This document shows positions 41,639-56,100 of a stretch of 64,000 bases of DNA, piece by piece. Under the pieces are notes generated by a model. It was not told the DNA's origin and searched no databases. It was given only the letters and a program-made list of their open reading frames with translations. This DNA comes from Zygnema cylindricum (lineage: Eukaryota > Streptophyta > Zygnematophyceae > Zygnematales > Zygnemataceae): assembly GCA_037447655.1 (NCBI GenBank), contig JBBHKE010000793.1, positions 343,097 to 407,096 on the forward strand, in the 5' to 3' direction. Made by a program: the position numbers and the translations under genes. The first letter of the stretch is position 1. The number at the start of each line of letters is the position of its first letter.

Positions 41639-44600
41639 ATGGCACTTCCCCCCTTCATCCTTCTCATAACGACTCTCCTTCTCACCCGTACGGTCTTTTC
41701 TCAAAATTGCGATGATTCCCTTGATGCTGCTGACGTGGCATCCTTGCTGGAGACCAAGTCGTTTTTTGGCGATTCTGCAGCGTTTTCCCTGCGATCGTGG
41801 ACCTTCGCCAATGCCACGTATGCATGCTGCTGGCCATTTGTCACGTGCGGATTGGAAAGTGGGAAAATCCGAGTGACTGGACTTGACATGAAGGGACTCT
41901 TTTTGAGTGGCAATCTGCCGCCGTCGATCGGAAAATTGACGGCTTTGACAATGTTGGACTTCAATTCCAACAGCCTCACAGGAAGCATTCCAGAAAGTTG
42001 GGGAAATCTCACAATCCTCACTAGTCTGGACCTGTCTTTCAATGATCTAAGCGGGAAAGTGAATGTGGTGGGAAAAATGAATAAATTAGAGTATTGTGAT
42101 CTCAAATACAATCGGTTTGATGGAGACATGAACGAAATACCATTCAGCAACCTCACAAATTTACATTCATTGGGACTTTCTATTAATCATTTCACCGGTA
42201 CCTTCCCTGGTTGGATTAATGCTTTTCCGAAGTTAACATATCTTGACCTTGGGGAAAACTCCAATTTGTCCCTTTCCGAGCTCCCTTCTGCAAATAGTGA
42301 CTGGCCACGTACTCTTCAAGTTGTTGGTTTATCATCAATGAATCTTAGGGGATCGATTCCTGATGCTCTAATTTCCCTTCCCAATGTTTATATTATCGAC
42401 CTCAGTGGCAATTTTTTTACCGGAAGCATCCCTGACGCCTTCGGTGAGCAATATCAATATGTTTTTCTTGATTCAAATAAGTTGACAGGAGATGTGCCAC
42501 TTAGTCTGGCAAAGACAGGGGTACAAAAAATAAGTCTGTCTAATAATTTTCTAAGTGGAAATGTTACGAAGTTCCTTGAGATTCTATGTGCCTCAACTTG
42601 GACCGCATTCAAAATCAATTACCTAAATGTGGGCCAAAACAATTTAACTGGGGGAATACCTTCAAATTTCGGTCAAGGAAGTTGTGGTTCTCTCGAGACT
42701 CTTGCTCTCGACCACAACGCCCTCAGTGGCACCATTCCTGACTTATCAAGGCTACAAAGTCTTACTGCCCTAGTTTTAAATGATAACAAGTTCACGGGCA
42801 ACTTGGCCATTTGGTCTTCAAATAACGAAAAGATTACTACATTCAAAGCTGAAAACAATTTATTGACTGGAAACATTTCCGCGGTAGTGAATCTGCGTAA
42901 CATAATGTACCTCAACCTCAGTGGCAACCGTTTCAATGATACTCTTCCCCTAGAAGCTAACTGGGCATTTCTTACAACGATTGACCTTTCTCGGAATCGT
43001 TTATCTGGCATCATTCCTGTTAGTTTTGTCACAAACGCGGGGAAGCTAGAAGAGCTTTATTTGAGCGAGAACATGTTCACTGGTAATATACCCTTTGGTC
43101 TTCTAAAAAACAATGAGAATCTGAAAGTGCTTGATTTGAGCGGAAACATGTTAAAGGGTGGAATTCCCAATGACATTCTTAGAACGAGTACAAATCTGGA
43201 AGTTCTTGATTTGAGTGGGAACATGTTAAAGGGTGGAATTCCCGTTGGTTTTGTTAGGAAGGCAGGCAATCTAACAGAAATTGACTTGAGTGGGAATAAA
43301 CTATCCGGTGAAATTCCCCGGACTTTGTTCAGCGTCTCGGAACTCCGTAGCTTGTAAGTGGGAAAGACAAATTAGGCTTTACTTGCATGGTGAATTTGAC
43401 TTGCGTAATTAAGATATAATGTTTCGACTCTTGTAAAAGTCATTTATCTGAACTTTGCCAATACATGTGCATGGTAACCTTCAGTATTTTTGCATGAGGA
43501 AAAACCGATTATTTTATAAACAATTCAAGCTTTATAAAAAATGCCAGTGCAGGCAAGAAAACTCAAAAAATTTGGTGTGCCTTTCATGAAATTGCTTGTT
43601 GTTCCTTGGTACTTTACATGAGTTATTAAATGTTTGAATCGTTTAATTTCAGGAATCTACGGACAAATCAGTTCAGCTCGTTACCCAAATCTATTGACGA
43701 CCTAAACATTAACAGACATCTTAAAATTTTGTGAGTACAGTTAAACTCTTTCATTCATTGTACATATCTGTTCATGATTAAATTTTCCAAGTTGCGGACG
43801 TAATTATATTGCCCGATGTATAAACATTGATTTTGTCATGTTTTAGAAATTTGGGGAACAATTCACTACGGAAAATACCAGAGTGGATTACCGACTACAC
43901 CCGACTTGAGGAACTGTAAGTAAACACCAATTTTAGAAAGTTAACGAAAATGGAAGCATTGTTTTTAAGCTTTTAGATATCAGGAAGCGCGAACATGTTT
44001 CTGTCCTTTTTGGAATAACTTTACAATTTGAGTCAATCCATTGCAATAACCGGTCAACTTTTTTTAGGTTGAAAAAAAAACAAAAATCGTTGGTGGGTTG
44101 TTGATGTTAACACTGAAGCTGGAAAAGGACCTGTTGAAGCTATAATAGACGCTTAGCCCATATACATCTCTTTCTCTCCCTCTCTCGCTCTCCCTCTCTC
44201 TCTCGCCCCCCTCCCTCTCCTTTCTCCCTCTCTTTTTCTCTCTTTCTCTCTCTCCCTCTCCCTCTCCCTCTTAGATTGATAATGAAATGGATTTGAAAGC
44301 TACCAATCCGACCATTTAATTGTCCAATTCTAAGATCATAATAAGCCAGAATGAAACTTTTCTCAGCCTATGAGGGTGGGGGTGGTTCTAAAACAAAAAA
44401 CGGTTTTGACCCTTGTTTTTATTCCATTTTTTTTTGCAATTGAATCTATTTATGGCGCTTAATTGGTAAAGTAATGGTACATTGTTGACAATGGTCCATA
44501 TATTTTATGAAACATGCATGAATATTTAAAATGCATGAATTGTGGAGAGAAACCTTCTCCAAATGAAGTTATTTTTTCCGTGCAATTGTTATCACTTATG

Positions 44601-47119
44601 AATGTTAAGTAGCCTTCACTTAGGGTTATCAATTATGCGTATAAAAAACTCCAAAAACCCTAAAAAACCCTAAAAAACCTAAAAAATCCAACCACTAGCA
44701 AATCTCAAAAATTTGCAACGCAATCTGCCCTTTTATACACTAACAATCTAGTAGTTTTTTTTACCTTGTCTGTCATCAATCTCGTGATAATTATGGAGAT
44801 CTCTTGAAATTTGAACAGAAAACAAAACTTTGTTTTTTTGTGCATTTGGCAATTTTTAGAGTTTCTGAGCCAAACTCACTATTAGATAGCCTGAGAGAAT
44901 CGTACCAATGGACCTACTTTGGGGACCTAAAACATCCATTATTATTTTTTAGAAGTTAAAGTTTCTGCATCGATAAATAATCGTAATATTTGTCTCTCTG
45001 CCCACAATTTTTTTATTTTATTTGCAATATTTATTTGTAATATTTAGTTGCAATATTTATTTGCAGATATTTTGACAACAACAACATCACTGGCGCTATT
45101 CCGGCTTTTCTGGGAAACTTCTCATTTCTCCAAGTCTTGTAAGTGGTTTTTTTCATTTGGTAAAATGCTATATAACCAATAGAAATGCTTCATATAGATA
45201 TTAGTTATTCACATAACCATACAAAAGAATGCAATTTATTGCATTGTTGAACAATTATTGCATTTTTTTGCATTTTGAGTGTTATTTGCCTTTCGACTAG
45301 TTTCAAAAACTGATACCACTTTTTTTTTTTTCTTGTTGAGTTTACACCAGGGATTTATCCAACAATCCCTTTAATTCCAGAATTCCTGACTCTTTTGGAG
45401 CCGATGGCTTTATTTACGACGATTTACTTCAAATTTATAGATTTCCAAGTTTTACGGGACTATCAAGTTTGTGAGAATTGTACTCTTAATTGTTGATGAA
45501 TGTTTTCTTCTTCCGTATACTATGACATGACATAGTAAACCATTAGTTCTGGATATATCTACATATTCATATAAGAAAATTTCTTCAATTCAAGTACAGC
45601 TATGGACTATTGGTTTTCCGTACACTATGACATAATAAACCATTAGTGTTTGATATATTTCTATACTTATAAAAGAAATTTTCTGTAATTCAAGTATAAT
45701 TATAAACTTTTGGTTTTGGAGCGACATGATGCTCTGTTTAAATAACACTGTTCGTTTAGACTTGTAATGTTTGAAAAGTGCGTAAAAAAAAACAGAGTTT
45801 GCAGGGTTTTTTATGGTATTTTAGGGTTTTTTACAGTTTTGTCGGCTTTTTAGGGTTTCTTAGGATTTTTTAGGGTTCTTTAATGCTCAACAATATTGGA
45901 GGTAAAAATCATGTTATGCTCACCAACAGGCTTGTTGTACTTCTGTACTTTTATGCTGTGTGACTTTTTTAACCACAATTCTTAAACTTTTTATTTTTTT
46001 CCTAAGTTGCCCGATGACCAAAACTTTTTCGGCCCTATTTGAATATTAAAATGCTTACGCCAATTTTGAACTTTTGTTGGACTGATTTTATTTAAGGAAT
46101 TTGAGCCGATGCAACCTCACCGGCGAAATAATAAAAAGCATTGGAAATCTACGAAGACTTTCCAGTTTGTGAGTTGCTATTATTAAGCCTTAGCATTTTC
46201 GTCTGGTTGCATGTAGTAATTTTAGCGAAGTCTTCGATGGTTATTATTCAATGAATGATGTGAACAACTTTTACGGTGTATAACTATCTTCTTCAGGAAT
46301 TTATCTCATAACCACCTGAGTGGAAACATAACGGACCTTCAAGGAACTAGGCTTGTTATGCTGTAAGTTTTTCCATCTTCCAATTATCTTCCATTCTTTG
46401 ATACTCCTTTGGACATTTTTCATCTTTCTGTAATGAAAAATTGGCAATGGATTCAATATGGTTAAGCAGCAAATTTCTGAAGACAAAACCAGAATTACAG
46501 TTTGCTGTCTTTATACTAGTTATCTCTTAGGAAACCTTGTCAGTGTTAAAACATGCCTCTTGTGCTAAACAATCCTTTAGTTATGCTGATAAATCTAAAA
46601 CGTTGTACTTTTTTATCATACTCAACCTTGAATGCTAACAAACTGCATATTATTCTAGGCATAGATTTGTAGGCTTTGAAGCTCATGCCATGTCTACTGC
46701 GTTATTTTTGTAATGATAAAAAAAACATCTTAACGGAAATGTCATTTATAAACCCACTTTCCAGTTTAATATGTTGACAGAGACTTGTCCAACAACAATT
46801 TGAGCGGGGAAGTGCCGGAGCTTCTCGGTCAACTTCCTCTCAAAACCTTGTGAGCACAACTTTGAAACTTTACAAATTGGACTCGTGTGTAGTCTAGGAA
46901 GCCAACCAGCATGATGTACGTTCGTCATAATTATAGGACATTTTCAATATATATATATGTATATATATACACATATATATATATATATATATCTATATAT
47001 ATATATCTATATATATATATATCTATAAATATATATAAACATATATATATATATATATATATATAGATATATATATATATATATGTATATATATGTATAT
47101 ATATATATCTATATATATG

Positions 47120-47150
<31 letters not shown>

Positions 47151-50100
47151 TTTTGTGAGAAGTTTTCATGCACCTGTCCAATTAGTCCAAGTGGTTTTAT
47201 GTGAATTGTAGAATAACTATTTTGACGTTTTTTCGCTTCTTATTGGCAGAAATCTGAGCATGAATAACTTGACGGGATATTTGCCCAATTCAATTTTAAA
47301 TATCACGGATTGCACCAGGTAGGATGCCCTTTTTCAATAGAGAAAGTTTCGAAACCAGGGACAGGACTTGCATTTCCCGTTTGGAAATTAACAAAAAGTA
47401 TCATGAATCATTTCTGCAAAAATTTCAATTTTCTCATTCACCATTTAAAATGGATAATATAAATATATTTTGGAAATCGGTTTTTATTTCTTATGGAATG
47501 TGTGGATGTCAATTATTCTCCAGTCAATGCGTTATATTGATGTAAAATATTATATTTTCTTTTGCGTTTGAGCAAGTGGACTGCAATCTGCCACGTCGTC
47601 CTACACTAGATTAGTGTTGTTACTATACTAATTTCACCGTAACACTGAGAACCCTATTACTGATGTTATAGGAAACGGTCTACAGTTTTATTCCGTTCCG
47701 TTGCCGCATTAACCGTACAAACAAAAAGCTGTACGTCAGCAGAATGAATTGAACTCTTGAGGTCTTAAAAGCCTATTGCAGAAAACTGGTGACCCTACTG
47801 AAAGTACCATCTAGAATTAGATTATTACATTCAAATAACATTTTTTTTTCAAATGTTTGTCAAATGTTCGTACGGCGACTGATTCAAATGTTTGAATAAT
47901 CATAATTCCTGTAAAACAACTTTTTGAATATGGTGAAATACAGATGTAAGCGAATACTCAGGTTTGATTTTAAGTGTCCACTTAGGTATGCAATGAGGTG
48001 ACTGGAACATCTGTTACACACTAATGACAACAATAGATAGAAACAATTCGCAACACTATTCACAACCTTCTAGATGTTTGGTTAGATTTTTCGACTTTGG
48101 GAACTGATGAAAAAATGTGAACAAATCTAAGAAAAAGTATCATTAGCAGACAGGTATTTTCCTAATTTTTTTTATCATTCTCTTTTTGGCATTTGTTTGG
48201 GCTTACAATGATTGATGTGGAATGCTGGGTATCATGCGTTACAGTTATTTTCCAGGAAACAATTTCTATGCAAGTTGTGAAGCAGGTGAGACCTTGCAAT
48301 ATGACCCAATTTTGAAAAACTATCACTCTCTATTTTCCCCAATGAGTGTTCCCTTGCTCGTGTTTCTTAACCCATAGGCTTAACAATGAAAATGTATAGA
48401 AGGAGAATAGAGTACTTAATTCCTTAGGAGTGTGATTCTAATCGTTAGCAACTAATTTGTTTAGATTTGCATGTCAAAGTGATCTCAGCCACAGGATCAG
48501 TTTATTTGGACTAGACCATTTCCAAATCATCATTTATGGTGTTGTCCTCTTGATTCCAAATAGATTGGTGGTCCAACACTCATAAACTTACTTCCACTTT
48601 CCATTAACAGAAGTGGATGCATCAAATAATTTGCTTTTACCTGAGTTCATTTTGTGTGGGAAACAAATAGAAAACTGAAAGTGTATTTCTAAGTGAGCGG
48701 AATTTTTTTTATCACTTTAAAGGAGATTAGAAGATTCATGTTTTGATAACGTAAGAAACATGGATGCAATAGTTTCTTCATCGCTTACTTGCCCAAAATC
48801 TGTTTAAAATCTAGTTACAAAAGCGACACATTGTTCTATTATTGACAAGGTTTGGGAAGATTGACTATCTTAATAACCCAATTGCACTTGTTTTAGGTTT
48901 AATTGTAAATGCACCTTCACCTCCACCACCTCTTTCACCTCCGCCACCTCCTTCACCTCCTCCACCTCCTTCACCTCCTCCCACAGCATCTATATTTTCT
49001 TCGTCTCCATCTTCAGGTTTTTTCTAGCCCTCACGAATCCTTCCAGACATAAGTATCTCCCCCAAGACATTTGACGCTATTAAAAAGAAGGGCTTTACTT
49101 TGTGTAGTTTATGTGTCCATTTCCATAAATTTTCGACAATGCTAAGTCTAAATCTGCTGGTGGGTTTTTTATTTTTTTCCTAGCCACCGCTGATTTAAAT
49201 GAGCCCCATTCAAATGTTATTGACCAGGGATTTCTTTTTGACTACTTTACTTTCATGCTTCACCTTATAAATGCACATAAGCATAGTTGTTACGATTTTC
49301 TTGCATAAAAGTCACATGGGCCACCTTTCCAAGTCCATACATAAATCTTTGGTAAAAAATTGCCATGGTTTTGGATTGTAAAGCATTGTAGGCTGACAAT
49401 TTTGGCAAATTTGCTTCTATAGCACTCGAAACTTTTTGGTGGCCACAAACTTTGGAAAACATAAGTCCAAATTGACTAATTTTACTTTTATTATAATGAT
49501 TATTATTGTTGGGCGCGAAATCACATATGGACCTACAAAAATATCTGGGTTAAATACAATAATAAAAAAATATGCTGACAGCTTTTCACACTAATTTTGT
49601 AAAAAACCTAAAATTTCATAGTTTTTCTTCAACCTATGGATGCAGGTCTTTCATCTGCCTCAGTAATTATTATGGCAGTAGGAATTTCATTGATCATCTG
49701 TGCCGTGGCACTCGCAACCATTTATTTTATTTGGAGAAGTAAGCAAAATCTATGCAAAGCTTCCACCATTTGTTCCCTTTTTTTATTTATATTCACAAGA
49801 AATTTAATTTGAAGCAAAAACAGAGAGTTGTCTTCGTGCTACGATCAGAATGGATTGTCCTTCATTTTCAAAGTATGTTTCACAAAGATGGCGCTATAGT
49901 AGATTGCTTGTGGTGTATTTGCAGGGAAACATCCCTCCATGGATCGAGAACATGGCCTCACAATACAAATTAAGGAACATTTTGTGAAGTCTATTCCACT
50001 GGAAGCAATTCGTGAAGCGACTAATAACTTCAATGTTGAAAACAAAATCGGTGAAGGAGGGTTTGGAGCTGTCTATAAAGGAATAGCAGACAATGGAGAA

Positions 50101-53100
50101 TTGTGGGCAGTGAAACGTGCCAGAGCCATTTCTATACAAGGCTTGGAAGCTTTTCAAAATGAGGTTTTTTACCAGCCCACTCTGCTTTTTGTTTTTTTAT
50201 TTTTATTCTTGAGTCTCATGCACATGAAACGTAAAGTAATACAACCCAAAAAATAATGAATATTCGCATGGAGAAAATGCAATGTCCATAAAATGCGTAG
50301 ACCGACATTGACTTTCACCAAATTGTGACGTTAATGTCGATTCGATTTGTTTGCGTGATCATCTCGTCCGTCTGATGCAATGTCGACAGTTTATGTAAAT
50401 AGCAATCTCTAACGAAATGAAATCGTAAAATTTCATTTTGTCAATAACCATGGCCTAAAATTAACAAGTAATCCACCTGAATCTCATCATTTTTTTTGTG
50501 AAAAATGTCACTTTTTCAAATTTTGAAGGTTCGCGAAAAATACCATGTCAAAATTCGTGCGAAAAAGTGACTCAACGTCAGGTTTTGAAATTTTTTCCCG
50601 TGGCAACAAAAAGTATACCAAATTTACGAAAATTTCAAAACCGTGAAAAAATAATGCATATTCGTAAAACTGTAAACGAAGTCACGCATGATACATCTAT
50701 GCAATAAGTGGAAGCACCCACCTTATCGGGACATAAACGGGACTATGTTTTCGCATCAAAACAAATTTAAAACCTATATGGCCCATAAGATTTTAAGAGG
50801 GCGATTCTCAGGCTTCGATCTCTGATGCAACATTACCAACTGAACTATTAGATCAAGTTTCATAAGTTCCACCTCATGAGCCGCCACCAAACAATTCTGC
50901 ATCTAATATTTCAAGCAATCGCCTCGAATGTGATGTAAAGAACGTTTGTGTTGGAATTTGAACTATAGAACGTAAGTCAACGATATGGGATTTTGAATGA
51001 ATCGCTTGAATTGAGGAGGAAATTGTCCGACAAATGTCATAGTAGTTGCAGATTTCAACATCAAAATTCCCATTTTTCTTACAAGGCCTCCATGCAAGAA
51101 TGCAAGGCGGGGGCAATTCCACCCAATTTGCGTTTGAAATTCATTGATTTTGGACTCTATTTGGATTTTGCATGTTGTATGTTTCTTGTTCGAAAAATAC
51201 TGTGATATGGTTACACAATAGAATATTCATTATAGGGCGAGGTGGAATAATAGCTCGCTTGGCACGACTTTATTGCCGGGGAATTTACGGTACGATTGAG
51301 GTGTTACTCGGTCCACAGCCGACTGAATTTAGAACTTCACCTTGTGTCAGCTGATAAGGAATATGTAGCAAGGGAAGGACTTCAAAAAGTCTTGCAAATG
51401 TTGGAGAAAATTCTAGCATCAAAAGTATCTTATTGGTCTCGTTGCAATAGAGGTTAAGTGCGGATCCACTTAAGTGTTTTTGTAAAGAGAGAGATTCATA
51501 CCTTCTCTTTTGAGTTGGAAATGAGATGAAGCACAAGAGAGTAAGAAAATTGCGGCAGTCAGAGGAGGAAAAGCTGACTCCGAATCATATTTGATCAAGA
51601 CTCTTCTAGCTTTACCTCATTTGGACAACACAACACCGAACTTCTAGTCAATCTGGAGGGTTGATTCAGATTATCACAGTTGTTTGGCATAAGCTTGCAA
51701 CCAGAAGCAGAAAAGGAGATTAAATGGCGTATGACCTATCCGATGCACCAATGTGTGGCCTATCCACAATGCAACCGATGGCAAGCCAGACAACAAACAA
51801 TCTCAGATTAAATTAATGTAGCACAACCATGCTCTGCAAGTCCACGCTACTAGCTGCTTGCTTTTTACCTTTGTTTTGTTGGTCTTTTGCCTAACTCTAT
51901 AACAGAAGAGCGGCGACAGGCGACTTAAGGCGGATATACACAAAAGATACTGAAATAAAACAATCTAGGGCCACCAACAAACAAATATATCCAAAAGACA
52001 ACAAGCAACAAACAGAAACAACCAGATCTATCTAAATGCCTAGAGAAAATACAGGCAACAAATAGCATAGGGCCGCTTACGACCAAATCACCAAAAAATG
52101 GAAAGCTAAGTACTACTGGATTTCTCAAACTTCCCCTCCACTCACAATCTCTTAATGGAGCTAGAGACATCCCCCACCCACATGCACCCGCAAGGAATCA
52201 GAATGCTTGTGGGAACCTGTCGATTACTGCTAAATCTTGCCGATTCTTAGTGGCAACCTTTAAGAGTGACCTGTCGGCTGAAGCTTTGCATAGCTTCACA
52301 CGGACGAATCGACTCCACTCCACCTCTCCTTCAACCGAGGCCCTCTATGACCAGTGTGTCCTCATGGACTCTTGGAACAACCAAATATAAAAAGAAACAA
52401 AATACAACACAAAATTGAAATTAGTGTAGATTTGAAAGTAGACTTGCAATATATGTATTTCTATATATATATATATATATGTATAGTTATGTTTATTTAC
52501 AAATCAAGTCATAATTTTAGAAAGGAAAATTAATGGGCTGCTGGTAACCAACTAGGTCCTAGAGTCGACCAATCAAAAAGAAATTCACCAACCCAAGAGG
52601 AAGAACTTCCTATTTTAAATTTCTCACCGATCCTTTCTCAACTCAGTAAAAAATTAACATCTGGGTCCCAAAAAAGAGAAATCAAGACAAGATAAAGTAG
52701 AAACGGACGCAAAAGAAGCAAATAATGAAGTTTAAGCCAACAGTATGCAAAAATCACAAGCAAAAATGCACGAAATGTGCCAAGAACGAGTTTATGGCAG
52801 AACCTGTAAGCTAATTTCGTAAAACACATTCACCAGAAGGTCAGCACGATGTAATTGGCACGAAACCGAGGCCTCCTTGTTAGGATTTGCAATGTGCGGA
52901 ATCAATGTCAAATGTCAATGTAGCAATGTTATTTATTTGTTTCAATTTGGTCGCGCGTCACGTCGCGCATTTTGTCATTTCCCATTGATACAGTTCACAC
53001 GTGTACGTTTTCTTTTCGTATACACGGGTTTGTTTCGTTTCGTTTCGTGCTCGTTAAGTTTTACGTACGCGACTTTTAGAAGTTTCGTTTTGGGTAGTTC

Positions 53101-56100
53101 CGATTGGCGTCCTTCTTTAGTTTCAAGTCTAAGTTCAATGTGGCGTCTTCCAGATTGGATTTTTGATTTATATTTAATTTTGCGGCTAAGTTACATAGCC
53201 AGCTTGTGAGTGAGTTAGTGATAACGAAAATGTCGATAATGTACGAAGAAGACTCGACACGATATGATTTTATTTTTTTGAGATGTTTGTTGTCTCTGTG
53301 CTATGTTTCTATGGCATTCAATGTATGTCATGTGAGGTTGTGATGTTTCATTTGAGTCTAATTTCGCTTCAGCATTAAAAATCTTTGCAATTTTGTGCGC
53401 ACTACGATTATGTGTCGATCCTACAAGCCCTCATCTAAGGCTGTGGTTAATTAAGTAATTTGAAACCAAAACTATAAATAAGGAAAAAAAAGCTACAGAA
53501 TTGAAGACTAAGGTCATAATCTGCCAGAACAAAACCAGCAACAAGAGAAGGTCAGCTAGTGCCTAAGCTAGAAAAAGCTTTGATGGAAAGAAAAAGGAAG
53601 CTGAAAAGACGAAAATATTATATCTCGTAGCTAGCCGATTTCTGTCCTCTTTGAAATTTTGAATGCAGAATTGGCGCAAATGTGAGTGAGAGCGAGCCTC
53701 CATTGTACGGATAAATTTACTAGCAGCAATTCTCAGCCAATTTTCCATGAATTCGTGCTAGTAGCCTACCTCTAGCATACGTGCCTTATTCTAGGTTGTA
53801 CCACGTAGGCGTGTGTCAGATTGTGGAAACCGAATGCCACATACTGCGTACAATCTGACTGTACAATTTGCAAGACCGTACAATCTCATTGGATGGGGCT
53901 GTACGGTAGTGTTTCAACTCGAATCCCCTCCAAAAGTTGAAGAAAAAATTCAAACAACCTTAAAATAGGAAGAAAGAGAGAGAGAAACCACGAAGGTCAA
54001 AGGAAGGTCAGCAAAGGGAGAGTGACAAGATATTCTCTGGAAAAGATTTTTTAGTGGATTTGTATCCACCCTCTCCGAAGTCACATGGCCTCTATAACTT
54101 GTGAAAGAGTCATTGGCCGTCCATCGTGGCATTTAACTTTATTTTCTCGGTGTAGTGAGTGTACACCACCTGTAGGTGGTTTGCCGTCCTCTTTGATGAC
54201 GGTGGTCAACTACTGGCTGGATGGAGCAATTGATTTGCGGATGTTAGAAACAAAAAAAATTGAAAGGTAAATGTTTACACCTGGACCCTTACAGATTTTT
54301 GAGAGATTCTCTGTCATAATGTTTTTCAAAGACCAAAAAAACAGTACGCAATGATACAAAAAATTGGGGATTTGATTCCAATAACTGTAAATCTCTTTTA
54401 GTGTTAATAACCCTGTATCGGCTCCCTTAGATTACGACCCTTGAAAATAAATACAATTAATCATACTCTTTTTTCGTTTAGGCTAACAAATTTACGATTT
54501 CATCAGTGTCAATTACACTATGTCAAGAGGTGAGGAATTTAAATAGGGAACTAGTCTGTAAGTGACAGGAAAACGGATTCATCCCAAATTTGGGAATTGA
54601 ATCAAATTAGACGTGCAAAAGAGGCGTAAAAAAAGGGTTTATTTTTGATTGGGCTTCAGTGGCCTTAGTGGCAAGGTACGTGTTGACCGCCGAAATGTTG
54701 GATGGAAAAATTTAAGGTAGTGGAGAAATAGCGTTGACAAAGGCTTTTAGCGATTTGGTTATATGACTTTTTCATTTAAAGAAACAAGCTTTGTGCAATT
54801 CCACTTTGTGATCTGGCCGCTTTGAAGGTGGTGCTTTTTGTTTTTATCTTGATGTTTTCTACTTTTAGTACCGGAAAATGGAAGTGAATAGTTTTCTCTA
54901 AATTTCTCACAGGTAGACACCATGTCGAGAATGAACCACAAAAACATTGTCAAGTTGCTTGGATTTTGCGATACTGATGATGAACAAATATTGATATACG
55001 AATTTGTCATCAATGGATCACTGAAGGAAGCTCTTCAACAAGAAGAAGGTATGTTTGTCTATCGTATATAGATGTAGCACTAAAATGCCCATTGTTAGTA
55101 GTGCAAAGGAATTATTAGGATTACAAAAAAAATAGTATCAGTAACACTATTTTAGTGCAGGGTGACATAGCGAATTGAAGCCGGATTCCTTGACACTACT
55201 ACTTCATGATTTTTCGCCAAAACATGTCTGAATCGAATTATTGTTATTAACAGTGACAACGATAGGTAGAGTACTTAGGGAACAGTTTGAAAGAAATTTT
55301 GTCTAACCTTTTAGTTTAAGCTACAAAATAACGCCGTTGACATCTGGCGATGTTGATTTTTTTTTTTTTTGGTGTTTCCTTTCTGTTTTTCTCATCATTC
55401 TTGGAAATGTCATTTCGTTCTCTTATTCCATCAAATAGCCACGAAGGTTCCTGTTTTGACATTTGAGCAACGATTAGATATTGCTCTTGGAGCTGCCGAA
55501 GGTCTTCGATATCTTCATAATCAAGCAAAACAAACTATTATTCATCGCGATGTTAAGTCCGAGAACATTCTGATTGACGAGAAAATGCAGGTACATTATA
55601 GCATTTTCTCCTTATGCATCAGCCCCTGGCATGAATAAATATTTTTCTTATCATGTGTCTTTTCAGTAATTTTATTGGTTTTCTAATTATAAATTGTCAT
55701 TCTTATCCGCTGATGATTCAAAAAGAATAATATTCGAAAAAATATTTCTGTCTTTTTTATACTCACGTGAGATTTTAGCATTTTTTTTTTGCAATGATTG
55801 CTTCTACTTATTGGTAATAAGATACCGAAAGTAGAGAACTTTAGGAATTTATCAGGTCTTTCGTGACCAGTAAGAGGATGTTATGGAAATTCTGAAACCA
55901 AACTGTACAGGACATCAGACGTTTAATCAAATTCCTAATAATAAAAAAAGATTTCGATACATTATACAACTTTGTTCAAATTACCTCATTTAGTATTTAT
56001 TATGTTTTGAAGCTGTTATATGATTTGTCGTCTGTAGGTTTCGTGGCCCGTATTGGTTTCTGCTCTTTTTAGATTCAAAGCTGTTATTGCTTATGATCCA

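Noticed and set aside
53760-54240. Possible decayed copia LTR inside intron 13
   Set aside because: GTAC-rich stretches are suggestive, but I found neither matching edges nor aligned blocks with the LTRs in the window.
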